Assembly: GCA_031271975.1 (NCBI GenBank)
Contig: JAISUR010000006.1
Location: forward strand, 1 to 64,000
Source of the DNA: Propionibacteriaceae bacterium
GTDB lineage: Bacteria > Actinomycetota > Actinomycetes > Propionibacteriales > Propionibacteriaceae
Direction: 5' to 3'
DNA length: 64,000 bases
Shown: piece after piece, positions 42,321 through 50,584 of the stretch
Numbering within the stretch: position 1 is the stretch's first letter
Layout: each line of letters starts with the position of its first letter
The notes under the pieces: model-generated
Told to the model about the DNA's origin: nothing
Databases searched by the model: none
Seen by the model: the letters and a program-made list of their open reading frames with translations, nothing else
Position numbers and translations under genes: made by a program

Positions 42321-43169
42321 TCACGCAGCCACGAAGTCCAGCCCGACATCGAGCACCCGCGCGGAATGCGTCAGCCACCCCACCGAGATCAAGTCCACAC
42401 CTGCTTCGGCGATCGCGACGGCTGTGTCCGGGGTGATGCGCCCGGAAGCCTCCGTGACCATGCGGCCGTCCACCAAAGCCACCGCTTCGGCCAGTTGGGC
42501 AGGCCCCATGTTGTCGAGCAGCACGGCGTCGGCGCCCACCGCCAGCAGTTCGCGCAACTGGTCGAGGGTGTCCACCTCGACTTCGATCTTGACCAGATGG
42601 CCGACGGCCGCCTTCGCGCGGCGCACGGCTTCGGTGATGCTTCCCGCGGCGGCCACGTGGTTGTCCTTGATGAGCACGGCGTCGTCCAGTCCGAAACGGT
42701 GGTTTTGGCCGCCACCGCAAGCCACGGCGTATTTCTGCAACGCGCGCAGCCCCGGGACGGTTTTGCGGGTGTCGGCGACGTGGGCATTGGTGTGCGCGAT
42801 GGCGTCAGCGATCCGCGCCGTCCCGGTGGCCACGCCCGAGAGTTGGCCCAGGAAGTTGAGCGCCACCCGTTCGCCGGTGAGCAGTCCCCGCATGGGCCCG
42901 GCGGCCCGGCCGATAACCGTGCCTGGGGCGACCCGGCCGCCGTCGGCCACTTCGAAGCTGGTCTGCACGCGTTCGTCCACCAGCTTCCAGGCCCAGGCGG
43001 CGCATTGGGCGCCGGCGACAACGCCGGCTTCGCGCGCCACGATGGCGACTTCGCCGGTCTGCCCGGCGGGGATGATCGCGTCGGTCGTCAGATCTCCGGC
43101 CCGGCCCAGGTCCTCCAGTAGCGCGGCGCGGACGATGGGTTCGATGGCGATGTCGGGCAGCGTCCTCAT
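42321..43169 (-). CDS. nadC: Nicotinate-nucleotide pyrophosphorylase (quinolinate phosphoribosyltransferase)
   Basis: A 282-residue QPRTase, making nicotinate mononucleotide from quinolinate and PRPP. Motifs seen are LEDLGRAGDLTTDAI, VALNFLGQLSGVAT, the substrate-binding TRKTVPGLR with adjacent GGGQNHRFGLDDAVLIKDNH, and the C-terminal IEVEVDTLDQL, LLDNM and EASGRI steps. ATG 43169 overlaps the stop of nadB by 4 bases, and gives a normal N terminus; the upstream open frame is part of nadB in another frame. It is the last gene of nadABC. No anchoring or unusual domain is present. Confidence 0.97.
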   Translation of the reverse strand: MRTLPDIAIEPIVRAALLEDLGRAGDLTTDAIIPAGQTGEVAIVAREAGVVAGAQCAAWAWKLVDERVQTSFEVADGGRVAPGTVIGRAAGPMRGLLTGERVALNFLGQLSGVATGTARIADAIAHTNAHVADTRKTVPGLRALQKYAVACGGGQNHRFGLDDAVLIKDNHVAAAGSITEAVRRAKAAVGHLVKIEVEVDTLDQLRELLAVGADAVLLDNMGPAQLAEAVALVDGRMVTEASGRITPDTAVAIAEAGVDLISVGWLTHSARVLDVGLDFVAA

Positions 43170-44644
43170 CGGTGTGCCTCCAGCAACTCGTGCACACTCA
43201 ACAGTGTGTGCCGGATTTCGTCGTCTGCAGCCGGATAATCCATCCGGGTGTGCCCGCCGCGCGACTCTTCGCGTTCCAACGCGGCCCGGACCAGCAGATA
43301 GGCGACCAGGCCGGCGTCCGTGTCGCAATACGGCTCCAGATCACCCAGAGCCCGCGACAGCCCGTCGGCGTCGCGCAGCACGCCCGCTCCACGCGTGATG
43401 ATCTCGCGGATGGCCGCCATCTCCTGGTCGGTTGGCGCGGGCGCCGACAGATACTCGGCCTCCGGCACCGGCAAGGGTGCCCGCGCCGGCGTGGCGGCGC
43501 GCAGCCGCGCCCCAATCCAGCGGCCGCAAACCACGGCTTCCAGCAGCGAGTTCGACGCCAGGCGGTTGGCCCCGTGCAGGCCGGTCGAGGAGACTTCGCC
43601 CACCGCGTACAAGCCGGGGACTGTGCTCTCGCCGTTCGCGTCCACCAGCACGCCGCCCATGTGGTAGTGCGCCGCGGGGCGCACCGGGATCAGGTCCGCG
43701 CGCGGGTCCAGGCCGGCGGCCGCCGCCTTCGCGGTGATCTGCGGGAACAGCCGCGGGAACTGGTCGCCGGGCTTGTCGCGGGCGTCGATGAAAACCTGAT
43801 GCCCGGCCTGCAACTGCCGCCACTCGGCGCGCGAGACGACGTCGCGGGCGGCCAGCGGATTCTTCAGCACCGCCTGGCCCAATTCGTTGACGAGTGTCGC
43901 GCCCTCGCCGCGCACGGCTTCGGAGACCAGCGGCATGGGGTCGACGCCCACGTCCATCGCCGTTGGGTGGAACTGCACCATTTCGACATCGCGCAACACC
44001 GCGCCCGCGCGGTAGGCCAGCGCCAGGCCCTGCCCGCGCGATGTGAGCGGATTCGTGGTGTGCGAGAACAGCCCGCCGACGCCGCCGGTCGCCAGCACGA
44101 CCGTCTGGGTGGGCAGCACTTCCACGCCCTGGCCGCGAGTTTCAACCACCAAGGCGGTGACGCGGCCCGCGGCCACGCAAATCTCGACAGCGCGGCAGTA
44201 TTCGCGGATCTCGATCGAATCCAACGCCTTGGCTTTGGCGATGACGGCGCGCAGCAGCTCAGCGCCGGTGTGGTCGCCACGCGCGTGGACGATGCGGCGC
44301 CGGTTGTGGGCGCCTTCCAGGCCGCGTTTCAGTCCGCCGTCGGCCTTGCGGTCGAACTCGGCGCCGATGCCAACCAGCCATTCGATGGCCTGCGGCCCGG
44401 CGGCGGTGATGCGGGCCACCGCTTCCGGGTCGCAAAGCCCGGCGCCAGCCGCGATGGTGTCCTGAGCGTGCAATTCGGGGGTGTCATCGCGCCCGATGGC
44501 CGCGGCGACCCCGCCCTGCGCCCAGTCCGTCGAGGTGCCCTCGCCCAGCGCCCCGGCCGTGATGACCAGGCAATCGGCGGGAGCCATCTCGATGGCGGCG
44601 ACGAGCCCGCCCAGCCCCGCGCCGACAATGATTGGCCTGCTCAT
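43166..44644 (-). CDS. nadB: L-aspartate oxidase
   Basis: A 492-residue FAD enzyme oxidising aspartate to iminoaspartate for quinolinate synthesis. The N-terminal dinucleotide fold is IIVGAGLGGLVAAI; STDWAQGGVAAAIGRDD, the FAD-clamp region GLHGANRLASNSLLEA and HYHMGGVLVD are hallmarks of NadB as distinct from fumarate reductase. The C terminus is somewhat shorter than the 530-residue E. coli enzyme. The start ATG 44644 overlaps nadA's stop by 4 bases, and the end overlaps nadC's ATG. All three are one transcript, probably from the promoter at 45,670-45,698. Confidence 0.96.
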   Translation of the reverse strand: MSRPIIVGAGLGGLVAAIEMAPADCLVITAGALGEGTSTDWAQGGVAAAIGRDDTPELHAQDTIAAGAGLCDPEAVARITAAGPQAIEWLVGIGAEFDRKADGGLKRGLEGAHNRRRIVHARGDHTGAELLRAVIAKAKALDSIEIREYCRAVEICVAAGRVTALVVETRGQGVEVLPTQTVVLATGGVGGLFSHTTNPLTSRGQGLALAYRAGAVLRDVEMVQFHPTAMDVGVDPMPLVSEAVRGEGATLVNELGQAVLKNPLAARDVVSRAEWRQLQAGHQVFIDARDKPGDQFPRLFPQITAKAAAAGLDPRADLIPVRPAAHYHMGGVLVDANGESTVPGLYAVGEVSSTGLHGANRLASNSLLEAVVCGRWIGARLRAATPARAPLPVPEAEYLSAPAPTDQEMAAIREIITRGAGVLRDADGLSRALGDLEPYCDTDAGLVAYLLVRAALEREESRGGHTRMDYPAADDEIRHTLLSVHELLEAHR

Positions 44645-45645
44645 GCGGTCACCGCCTTGTCTTTCCAAAGACCGGGCTGCAGCATTCGCGCTACGGCCGC
44701 CCGTGCGCTTTCGGCCACTGACGCGTCGATGGTGACCTCGTGGGTCATGGTTTCCAGCGCCCGGCGGATGACGGAAAGGGTGTTGCGCTTCATGTGCGGG
44801 CAGAGGTTGCACGGGCGGACAAACTTGACGTCCGGATAGAGCTGGGCGACGTTGTCGCTCATCGAGCATTCCGTGATCAGCGCCACCTGGCCGGGGCGCT
44901 TGCGGGCCACGTAGTCGACCATGTCGGCAGTGGAACCGGCGAAATCGGCCGCGGCGACGACCGCGGGCGGGCACTCCGGATGCGCGATCACGTCCACACC
45001 CGGATGATCGGCGCGGATCTGCCGGATGTCGTCGGCTGTGAAACGCTCGTGGACCTCGCACGAACCGGGATGCGTGATGACTTCCACCCCAGTGCGCGCG
45101 GCGATATTGGCCGCCAGGTATTGGTCGGGGATCATAATGACCCGGTCCACACCCAGGCCGGCGATGATCTGCTCGGCGTTGCCCGAGGTGCAGCAGATGT
45201 CGGATTCGGCCTTGACCGCCGCCGACGTGTTGACGTAAGTGACGACGGGAACGCCGGGATGTTGGGCCCGCAGCGCCCGCACGTCTTCGGGCGTGATCGA
45301 TTCGGCGAGCGAGCATCCGGCCAGCGGGTCGGGAATCAGGACAGTCTTGGCGGGGTTGAGCAGCTTGGCCGTCTCAGCCATGAAGTGCACTCCAGCCAGC
45401 ACGATCACGTCGGCGTCCACGTCCACGGCTTGGCGGGCCAGCGCCAGCGAATCGCCGGTGATGTCGGCAACACCGTGGAAGATCTCGGGCGTCATGTAGT
45501 TGTGCGCCAAGATGATAGCGTTGCGCTCCTGCTTCAACCGGAAGATCGCCTCGACGTCGTCTGCCATGGTCGCCCATTCGACGCGAGGGACCACGTCCCG
45601 CACCCGGCAATACGCCTGCTCTGCCCGTTCCAACGTGATGGTCAT
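44641..45645 (-). CDS. nadA: Quinolinate synthase A
   Basis: A 334-residue [4Fe-4S] enzyme that condenses iminoaspartate with dihydroxyacetone phosphate into quinolinate. The cluster-binding Cys are visible in PLAGCSL (near residue 109), SDICCTSGN (near 155) and NLCPHMK (near 280); AHNYMTPEIFHGVADITGDS and VIMIPDQYLAAN bind substrate. ATG 45645 follows AAAGGAG. It is first in nadABC. Two 21-base imperfect palindromes overlap its promoter, and an NrtR-like regulator is encoded at 62,241, so control by NAD status is likely. Confidence 0.96.
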   Translation of the reverse strand: MTITLERAEQAYCRVRDVVPRVEWATMADDVEAIFRLKQERNAIILAHNYMTPEIFHGVADITGDSLALARQAVDVDADVIVLAGVHFMAETAKLLNPAKTVLIPDPLAGCSLAESITPEDVRALRAQHPGVPVVTYVNTSAAVKAESDICCTSGNAEQIIAGLGVDRVIMIPDQYLAANIAARTGVEVITHPGSCEVHERFTADDIRQIRADHPGVDVIAHPECPPAVVAAADFAGSTADMVDYVARKRPGQVALITECSMSDNVAQLYPDVKFVRPCNLCPHMKRNTLSVIRRALETMTHEVTIDASVAESARAAVARMLQPGLWKDKAVTA

Positions 45646-45667
45646 GTCTCACTCCTTTGCTCTGTAC

Positions 45668-45711
45668 TTATGCTAATACTGAGCAAAAGGTTATGCAAGT
45701 TCTGAGCAAAA
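45668..45711 (-). promoter_or_regulatory. nadABC promoter with two tandem operator palindromes
   Basis: On the minus strand TTGCAT (complement of 45693-45698) and TAGCAT (45670-45675) are exactly 17 bases apart, a good -35/-10 pair about 25 bases before the nadA ATG. Two 21-base imperfect palindromes of the form TTATGC(T/A)-N7-AGCAAAA lie at 45668-45688 and 45691-45711, with centres 23 bases apart, i.e. on nearly the same DNA face. They cover both promoter boxes, as expected for repression of NAD synthesis. Confidence 0.65.
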
Positions 45712-45718
45712 GGGGTGG

Positions 45719-45820
45719 CATTCCCATGCGCCCCGAAGGGGTGCCCTGTCGGCACACGGACTACTTCCGAGATGCCGGAACAAGTCCGGCATGACGTGGT
45801 GGGGGCTCGGGATGACGTGG
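45719..45820. repeat. Dispersed intergenic palindromic repeat, copy upstream of EEP gene
   Basis: CATGCGCCCCGAAGGGGTGC, CACACGGACTACTTCCGAGATG and CCGGAACAAGTCCGGCATGA followed by CG are the right-hand modules of the dispersed repeat, here between the divergent nadA and EEP genes. GGATGACGTGG repeats again at the end. This is the only copy not at a 3' end, so its role as a terminator cannot be general. Confidence 0.8.
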
Positions 45821-45867
45821 TGGCGGTCGGCCACGATGGCGGTTGGGGTCGGGGTATTCTCGACGAT

Positions 45868-46857
45868 GTGGGGAGCACTGTTCGGCGGCGCAAGCCTGGG
45901 CCCAAACGGCACAGCGTGTGGCTGGCGACCGCTTGGATTGCGGTCGCGGTGGGGTTCGTCCCGCTGGCCAGCGCCATGTTGCCGAGCTTGCAAGCCCTGC
46001 ACCGCGTGATCGCATTGGCGGCGACGTTCGCTCCGCACGCGGTGTTCGCATGGCTCTACGCGACGCTCGTCCTGGTTATCGCCGCCCATCGCAAGGGCAA
46101 GCTGCTCGCGTTGATCGCCGCGCTGGGACTGGTCGTCAACGTGCTGACCGTCAGCCACTATCTGCCGCATGCGGCGCCCGAGGGCAAGGCATCGATTCGC
46201 GTCTTCTCGTCCAACCTCTTCTACGGGCAGGCCGACATCGCCGCCTTGGCCGAACAACTCGACACGGCCAAACCAGATGTGGTTGTCTTCACTGAGATCA
46301 CCAAACGGGATTACCCCGCCATCGAGGAAGCGCTCCAGAAGACATTGCCCTACCACGCCGGCTACCCGGCCGAGGCGTATTCCGTCGCGGGCGCGGCGAT
46401 CTTCTCCAAGTATCCGCTGGACATCATCGACACCACCGAGAGTGCGGCCTACGAGTGCTTCGCGGTGGCGGTTTCGGATCCGGACGGGCGCTTCGTGCTG
46501 GCCGGAGTTCACGCGTCCAGCCCGGTCTACGGGACCGACCGCTGGCTGACGGACGCCTCCGCGATCTCGGCCATGGCCGGGCGCCAAATGGGCGGCCCGC
46601 TCGTCGTGGCGGGGGATTTCAACGCCACCTTGGAGCACCTGTCGTTGCGGCGCATCCTGGCCGCGGGGCTTACTGACGCCGCGGACGAATCCGGAACAGG
46701 TTGGCTGCCCACCTGGCCCACCTTGGATTGGCCGGCCCCGCTCATCGGCATCGACCATGTGCTCACCAACCGCTACCTGGCGGCCAAGTCTGTCTACGCC
46801 GTCAACATCAAGGGCACGGACCACGCGGCCGTGGTGGCGGACTTGATCCGGGTGTGA
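45868..46857 (+). CDS. Membrane-anchored endonuclease/exonuclease/phosphatase (EEP) family protein
   Basis: A 329-residue protein with three N-terminal membrane helices (WLATAWIAVAVGFVPLASA, VIALAATFAPHAVFAWLYAT, LLALIAALGLVVNVLTV) and an extracytoplasmic EEP domain. The domain shows SSNLFYGQADI, the metal-binding Glu in VVVFTEIT, VAGVHAS-type strand end (LAGVHASSPV), GDFNAT and the closing GTDHAAVVADL. GTG 45868 is preferred because the repeat element precedes it; the frame is open further upstream only by chance. Relatives act on phosphodiesters such as lipid headgroups or extracellular DNA; the substrate is unknown. Confidence 0.82.
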   Translation: MGSTVRRRKPGPKRHSVWLATAWIAVAVGFVPLASAMLPSLQALHRVIALAATFAPHAVFAWLYATLVLVIAAHRKGKLLALIAALGLVVNVLTVSHYLPHAAPEGKASIRVFSSNLFYGQADIAALAEQLDTAKPDVVVFTEITKRDYPAIEEALQKTLPYHAGYPAEAYSVAGAAIFSKYPLDIIDTTESAAYECFAVAVSDPDGRFVLAGVHASSPVYGTDRWLTDASAISAMAGRQMGGPLVVAGDFNATLEHLSLRRILAAGLTDAADESGTGWLPTWPTLDWPAPLIGIDHVLTNRYLAAKSVYAVNIKGTDHAAVVADLIRV

Positions 46858-46896
46858 GAGGGCTTCTCCCCTGGCTGCCACCAGACTCTTTTTCCG

Positions 46897-46923
46897 GTCA
46901 TCCCGGAACGAGTCCGGGATGAC
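46897..46923. repeat. Dispersed repeat core palindrome
   Basis: GTCATCCCGG-AACGAGT-CCGGGATGAC is a single near-perfect copy of the core palindrome with 10-base arms, between the EEP gene and the convergent 13-gene operon. Its compactness makes it the clearest example of the core stem of the dispersed repeat. Confidence 0.85.
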
Positions 46924-46965
46924 ATGGGGGGTGTTGGTCCGGGATGGCGTAGGGGCGTAGGGATG

Positions 46966-46999
46966 GTGAAGGGGCGCGACATTAGTCGCGCCCCTTCAC
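46966..46999 (-). terminator. Hairpin terminator of the 13-gene operon
   Basis: GTGAAGGGGCGCGA, loop CATTAG, TCGCGCCCCTTCAC is a perfect 14-bp stem ending 9 bases after the OFA-transporter stop. There is no T-run on either side, but it stands between two convergent transcripts and can end both. Confidence 0.85.
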
Positions 47000-47008
47000 T
47001 TCGGATTG

Positions 47009-48316
47009 CTAGATGCTGGCGGGTTCCGGATCGGCGGGCTCGTCCGCGGCTTCGCGCGGCAGGGCCTGGCCGAGCTTGATGATCAGCGGGACGCAGACCA
47101 GGAAGATGGCGTAGAGGGCGATTGCGAAGTAGAAGCAGCCCTCGTAGCCGCCGGTCTGGTCGATGATCTGGGCGTACACCAGGGAGGCGCCGGAGCTGGC
47201 GACGCAGGTGCACACGGACACGTTCGCGAAGATCTGGGCGAAGCTCTTGCCGCCGAAGGCGTTCTCCACCACGATCGGCGGGACGACCGTCAAACCCGCG
47301 AAGCCCAGGCCGTAGATGACCACGGACGTGTAGAACATCGGGATACTGGAGGTGCCGAACGCCAGGAACAGCACGCAGGCCAGCAGGCCCAGGCAGGCGC
47401 AAACCACGCCAGTGATCACAGCCGACTTGGTGATGTCGCGGATGAAGCCCAGCAGATACTTGCCGAACACCGCGCCCAGCATCAAGGCTGTCGGCGCGAA
47501 GCCGATCATGGCGCCTTCGAAACCGGCCGCCGTGGCCATGGCCGCCATGCGCTGATACATAGTCGCCGTCGACACGATGCAGGCCACCATGATGATCGCC
47601 AACCAGAACGCGACCGACTTGAGCGCGGTGCGGTTGGACACGCCAGACTTGAACTCCTTGGCCTCCGGGGTGGCCAGGCCGCCCCAAGGCTCCGTGCCCT
47701 TGTCTTCCGGCGTCTTGCGGACCATGATCAGCGTCAGCGGGGTGACGATGACGCCGATGATGATGGCCATCCAGATGCGCACCGTGCGCCAGTCGGAAGC
47801 CGCGATCTGCGCCGTGATGACGGGGGAGAAGATCGCCGGCATGAAGTTCACGAACGACGCGGCCAGACCCAGGGCGATGCCCTTCTGCTTGGTGAACCAG
47901 TTGTTGATCAGCATGGGGATGGGGATATACATCAGCATGCCGCCGTAGATGCCGGTGATGACGCCGTACAGGTTCCACTGCCACAGCTCTGTGAACGTAG
48001 CGGACCACAGGTACGTCAAGGCATAGGCGAGGGCTGTGCCCGCCAGCAGGTACTGCGTCTTCTTGACCGACTGGTACACCTTGCCGATGATCGGCGAGAG
48101 CACGCCGGCGACGATCGGGAAGATGGACATGAACAGCGACACCTCTGTCTGCGTCCACTCCACGCCCTCTTGTCCCGGATTGGTGGCAACAGGCACGTAG
48201 AACAGGCCCACGGTGTTGCCAAACAGGCCGAAGATGATGCCGGACCAGAACATGGCGCTGATCACGATCACCCAGGCATAGCCGCTTCCTCTGGAGGCGG
48301 TGCTTGTTTCTGACAT
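47009..48316 (-). CDS. Major facilitator transporter, oxalate/formate antiporter (OFA) family
   Basis: A 435-residue, 12-helix MFS protein. The OFA family look comes from the N-terminal GYAWVIVISAMFWSGIIFGL, the loop GVEWTQTEVSLFMSIFPI, the GKVYQSVKKTQYLLAG stretch after TM2 and NNWFTKQKGIALGLAASF. ATG 48316 follows AACTAGGAG. It is the last gene of the operon, 35 bases after the CaiB-like gene. Family members exchange carboxylates, classically oxalate for formate. Here it probably imports the acid substrate or exports the reduced product of the pathway. The two membrane transporters in the operon (this and the YkvI-like gene) suggest an exchange or two substrates. Confidence 0.85.
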   Translation of the reverse strand: MSETSTASRGSGYAWVIVISAMFWSGIIFGLFGNTVGLFYVPVATNPGQEGVEWTQTEVSLFMSIFPIVAGVLSPIIGKVYQSVKKTQYLLAGTALAYALTYLWSATFTELWQWNLYGVITGIYGGMLMYIPIPMLINNWFTKQKGIALGLAASFVNFMPAIFSPVITAQIAASDWRTVRIWMAIIIGVIVTPLTLIMVRKTPEDKGTEPWGGLATPEAKEFKSGVSNRTALKSVAFWLAIIMVACIVSTATMYQRMAAMATAAGFEGAMIGFAPTALMLGAVFGKYLLGFIRDITKSAVITGVVCACLGLLACVLFLAFGTSSIPMFYTSVVIYGLGFAGLTVVPPIVVENAFGGKSFAQIFANVSVCTCVASSGASLVYAQIIDQTGGYEGCFYFAIALYAIFLVCVPLIIKLGQALPREAADEPADPEPASI

Positions 48317-48351
48317 TTTGTTACTCCTAGTTACTTCTTGTTGCTGCGCGC

Positions 48352-49590
48352 TCAGTCGAGCGCGTAGTCGTGGTACTCGGACTTGCTGAGTTTGTTTTCG
48401 GCATAGAGCCGTTCGACGACATCGGCGGGCACTCCCAATTCGGCGAGAATGTCGTCGTTGTCCATTCCAATGGCGGGCGCTCCCCGCCAAACTCTCCCTG
48501 GGTTGTTCTTCAGTTTGGGCATGACGTTCACCCCAGGGAGTTCGGTGACGCCGTCGCTGGCCGTCCAGGTCGTGAAGACCTCACGGGCGACGTATTGGGA
48601 GTTGGTCTTGGCCTGCTCGTAGTCCATGATCAGCGAACAGGGCACCCCATACTCGTAGAAGAGCTGCTCCGCTTCGACTGCCGTGTGCTGGGACAGGAAG
48701 TCCGCCAGCGCCGCTTCGAAAACCTCTGCCGCGGGCGTGTTCACCGGCACCAAGGAGCTTCCTGCGGGGAAGAGCTCCGAGCCGTATTCGAGGCCGAGCA
48801 GCGGCAGCCCCTTCGACAGCACGCCGGAGCCCAGGTAGAGGATGTAGACCTCTCCGCCGTCCGCGCAGGTGTACGTGCCGTAGCCCGCGCAGATCAGCGA
48901 GTGATTTCCCTCTTTCGTGTAGTCCAGGCCGAAGCGCAGATAGTCGATCGGGTAGTTCGCTTGGATGCGCAGCAGCAGCTCGAATTGGGCGATGTCGATA
49001 GATTCGCCCTTGCCGGTCTGGGTGCGCTTCAGCAGCGCGGCGACCGTCATGCCGAACGCGTAGAACGACGCGGTGTAGTCGCCGGGGAAAACCATCGCCG
49101 GAATGGACGGTTGGCCGCTCATCCCATTCATGCGCATCAGGCAGCCGAAAGCTTGGGCCGTGGGGTCGTAGCTCGGGCGCGAGACATACTTCGGATCTCC
49201 GGTCTGGCCGTAGCCGGAAATGTGTGCGATGACCAGACCTGGGTTAGCCTCCCAAAGCACCTCGTCCGACAGCCCGATCTTGTCGAAGCGCCCACCCACC
49301 GAGCCTTCGATGAGCACGTCGGTGGTCTTGATCAGCTCCAGGAAGACCTCTTTTCCGCCCTCGTGGAAATAGTCGATGGCCAGCGAGCGCATGTTGCGGC
49401 GGTCCTGCTGCCAGGGGCCGCCTTTGCGAGCTGTGCGGCAGGAGTCGACGACCTTCGGATTCTCGATCCAGATCACGTCGGCCCCATGCTCCGCGTAAAG
49501 CTGGCCCGCGAAGGGCGCCGCCACGGACAGGCCCATCATGACCACGCGGTATCCGCTGAGCATTCCGAAATCGGGTTTGGGTGTGGGCAT
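48352..49590 (-). CDS. Class III CoA-transferase, CaiB-like (1)
   Basis: A 412-residue family III CoA-transferase that moves CoA between acids. It resembles E. coli CaiB along its length: LSGYRVVMMGLSVAAPFAGQ, ADVIWIEN, SDEVLWEANPGLVIAHISGYGQTG, GKGESIDIAQFE, AGYGTYTCADGG and KNNPGRVWRGAPAIGMD. The catalytic Asp is Asp171 in FPGDYTAS, at the position of CaiB Asp169. ATG 49590 overlaps the MaoC gene upstream at ATGA. A second CaiB-like gene heads the operon side at 58,110, so one may start the pathway and the other recycle CoA from the product. Carnitine as substrate is possible but not shown. Confidence 0.88.
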   Translation of the reverse strand: MPTPKPDFGMLSGYRVVMMGLSVAAPFAGQLYAEHGADVIWIENPKVVDSCRTARKGGPWQQDRRNMRSLAIDYFHEGGKEVFLELIKTTDVLIEGSVGGRFDKIGLSDEVLWEANPGLVIAHISGYGQTGDPKYVSRPSYDPTAQAFGCLMRMNGMSGQPSIPAMVFPGDYTASFYAFGMTVAALLKRTQTGKGESIDIAQFELLLRIQANYPIDYLRFGLDYTKEGNHSLICAGYGTYTCADGGEVYILYLGSGVLSKGLPLLGLEYGSELFPAGSSLVPVNTPAAEVFEAALADFLSQHTAVEAEQLFYEYGVPCSLIMDYEQAKTNSQYVAREVFTTWTASDGVTELPGVNVMPKLKNNPGRVWRGAPAIGMDNDDILAELGVPADVVERLYAENKLSKSEYHDYALD

Positions 49591-50099
49591 CAGAAGGATC
49601 CCCTTTCTGCGATGGTTTCAAAGTCGAAGTTCTTCTTGGCGAACAGGTAGGTGCGTTGGTGGGTGGAGACCAGCACGCCGCGCTGGTTGACGGCGTCCAG
49701 CCGGATTTCGAGCAGCCCCTTCGTCTCGTCGAAGTCGGACTTGTCGATCACCTCGAACGTGGTGGTGACGGTGTCGTCCACCTGGATCGGCGCTGGGAAC
49801 TTGATGGTCTTGTAGCCCAGGCACTTCAGCATCGTGCGCAGGGTCCGGGTGCCGAATTCGGTGCGCAGCAACATGCCGGAGGCGATGGACACGCCCATCA
49901 GCCCGTGCATGATGACGTCGCCGTACAGGCTGGACTTGGCGAACTCGCGGTCCACGTGGATTTGCTGGTAGTCGCGGGTGTAGTTGGCGAAGTTGATGAT
50001 GTCCGCGTGCTGGATGGTACGGGCAAGGCAAGTGGCGGTGTAGCCGACCGGGATGTCCTCCCAGAAGAGCTGCCAGCTCAAGTCGATTGGCCGGGTCAT
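49590..50099 (-). CDS. MaoC-like hydratase subunit with intact catalytic motif
   Basis: A 169-residue hot-dog-fold protein of the MaoC/(R)-hydratase group. NFANYTRDYQQIHVDREFA keeps the Asp and His of the hydratase motif (D-x-x-x-x-H), and YGDVIMHGLMG follows as usual. ATG 50099 overlaps the preceding MaoC gene by 4 bases, and its end overlaps the CaiB-like gene. The two adjacent MaoC genes differ in the catalytic His, so they probably make a heteromer. It would hydrate an enoyl-CoA or dehydrate a hydroxyacyl-CoA made by this pathway. Confidence 0.82.
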   Translation of the reverse strand: MTRPIDLSWQLFWEDIPVGYTATCLARTIQHADIINFANYTRDYQQIHVDREFAKSSLYGDVIMHGLMGVSIASGMLLRTEFGTRTLRTMLKCLGYKTIKFPAPIQVDDTVTTTFEVIDKSDFDETKGLLEIRLDAVNQRGVLVSTHQRTYLFAKKNFDFETIAERGSF

Positions 50100-50584
50100 G
50101 GCTGGTCTCCTTTCTCGAAGAAGGACTTGCAGCCGATGTAGGCCACGTGGACGCCGCACTGGAGCAACTGCTCGTGCTGGTTGTGGATGGAGATCTGCAG
50201 GAAAACCAACCCGCGGTCGGGCTTGTTCTGCCGCTTGTCGGTGATCTCCAACGTGCCGTAAATCGTGTCTCCGATCGCGGCGTCGGCGTGGACCTGCCAA
50301 TCGTTGGTGCCCAGGAATCCCAGGCTCGGCTTGGCGATGTTGGCGTTGAACGCGCCGGTGTCGATCAGGGAGTGGTAGAGCACGTAGACCAGCAGCGGGT
50401 CCACCAGCCGTTTCCCGGTCGGCGAGTATTTAGCGCAATAGTCCACGTCCACGTACAGCGGCCGGTCGTCGCCGCTGAGGTTCGCGAAATTGACCACGTC
50501 GGCTTCGGTGATGGTCCGTCCGGTGGTAGTGGTCTTCATGCCCACTTCGATGCGTTCGAAGTACAGGGCGGTGTCTTCGCTCAC
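50096..50584 (-). CDS. MaoC-like hydratase subunit lacking the catalytic His
   Basis: A 162-residue hot-dog-fold protein next to the previous MaoC gene. The hydratase motif reads NFANLSGDDRPLYVDVDYCA: the Asp is present but Tyr stands in place of the His. The remaining pattern (DPLLVYVLYHSL, GTLEITDKRQNKPDRGLVFL) matches the family. GTG 50584 overlaps the YkvI-like stop. In mycobacterial HadAB/HadBC and the ChsH1-ChsH2 enzyme one partner likewise lacks catalytic residues and serves in substrate binding, which is the likely role here. As a sole enzyme it would probably be inactive. Confidence 0.8.
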   Translation of the reverse strand: MSEDTALYFERIEVGMKTTTTGRTITEADVVNFANLSGDDRPLYVDVDYCAKYSPTGKRLVDPLLVYVLYHSLIDTGAFNANIAKPSLGFLGTNDWQVHADAAIGDTIYGTLEITDKRQNKPDRGLVFLQISIHNQHEQLLQCGVHVAYIGCKSFFEKGDQP

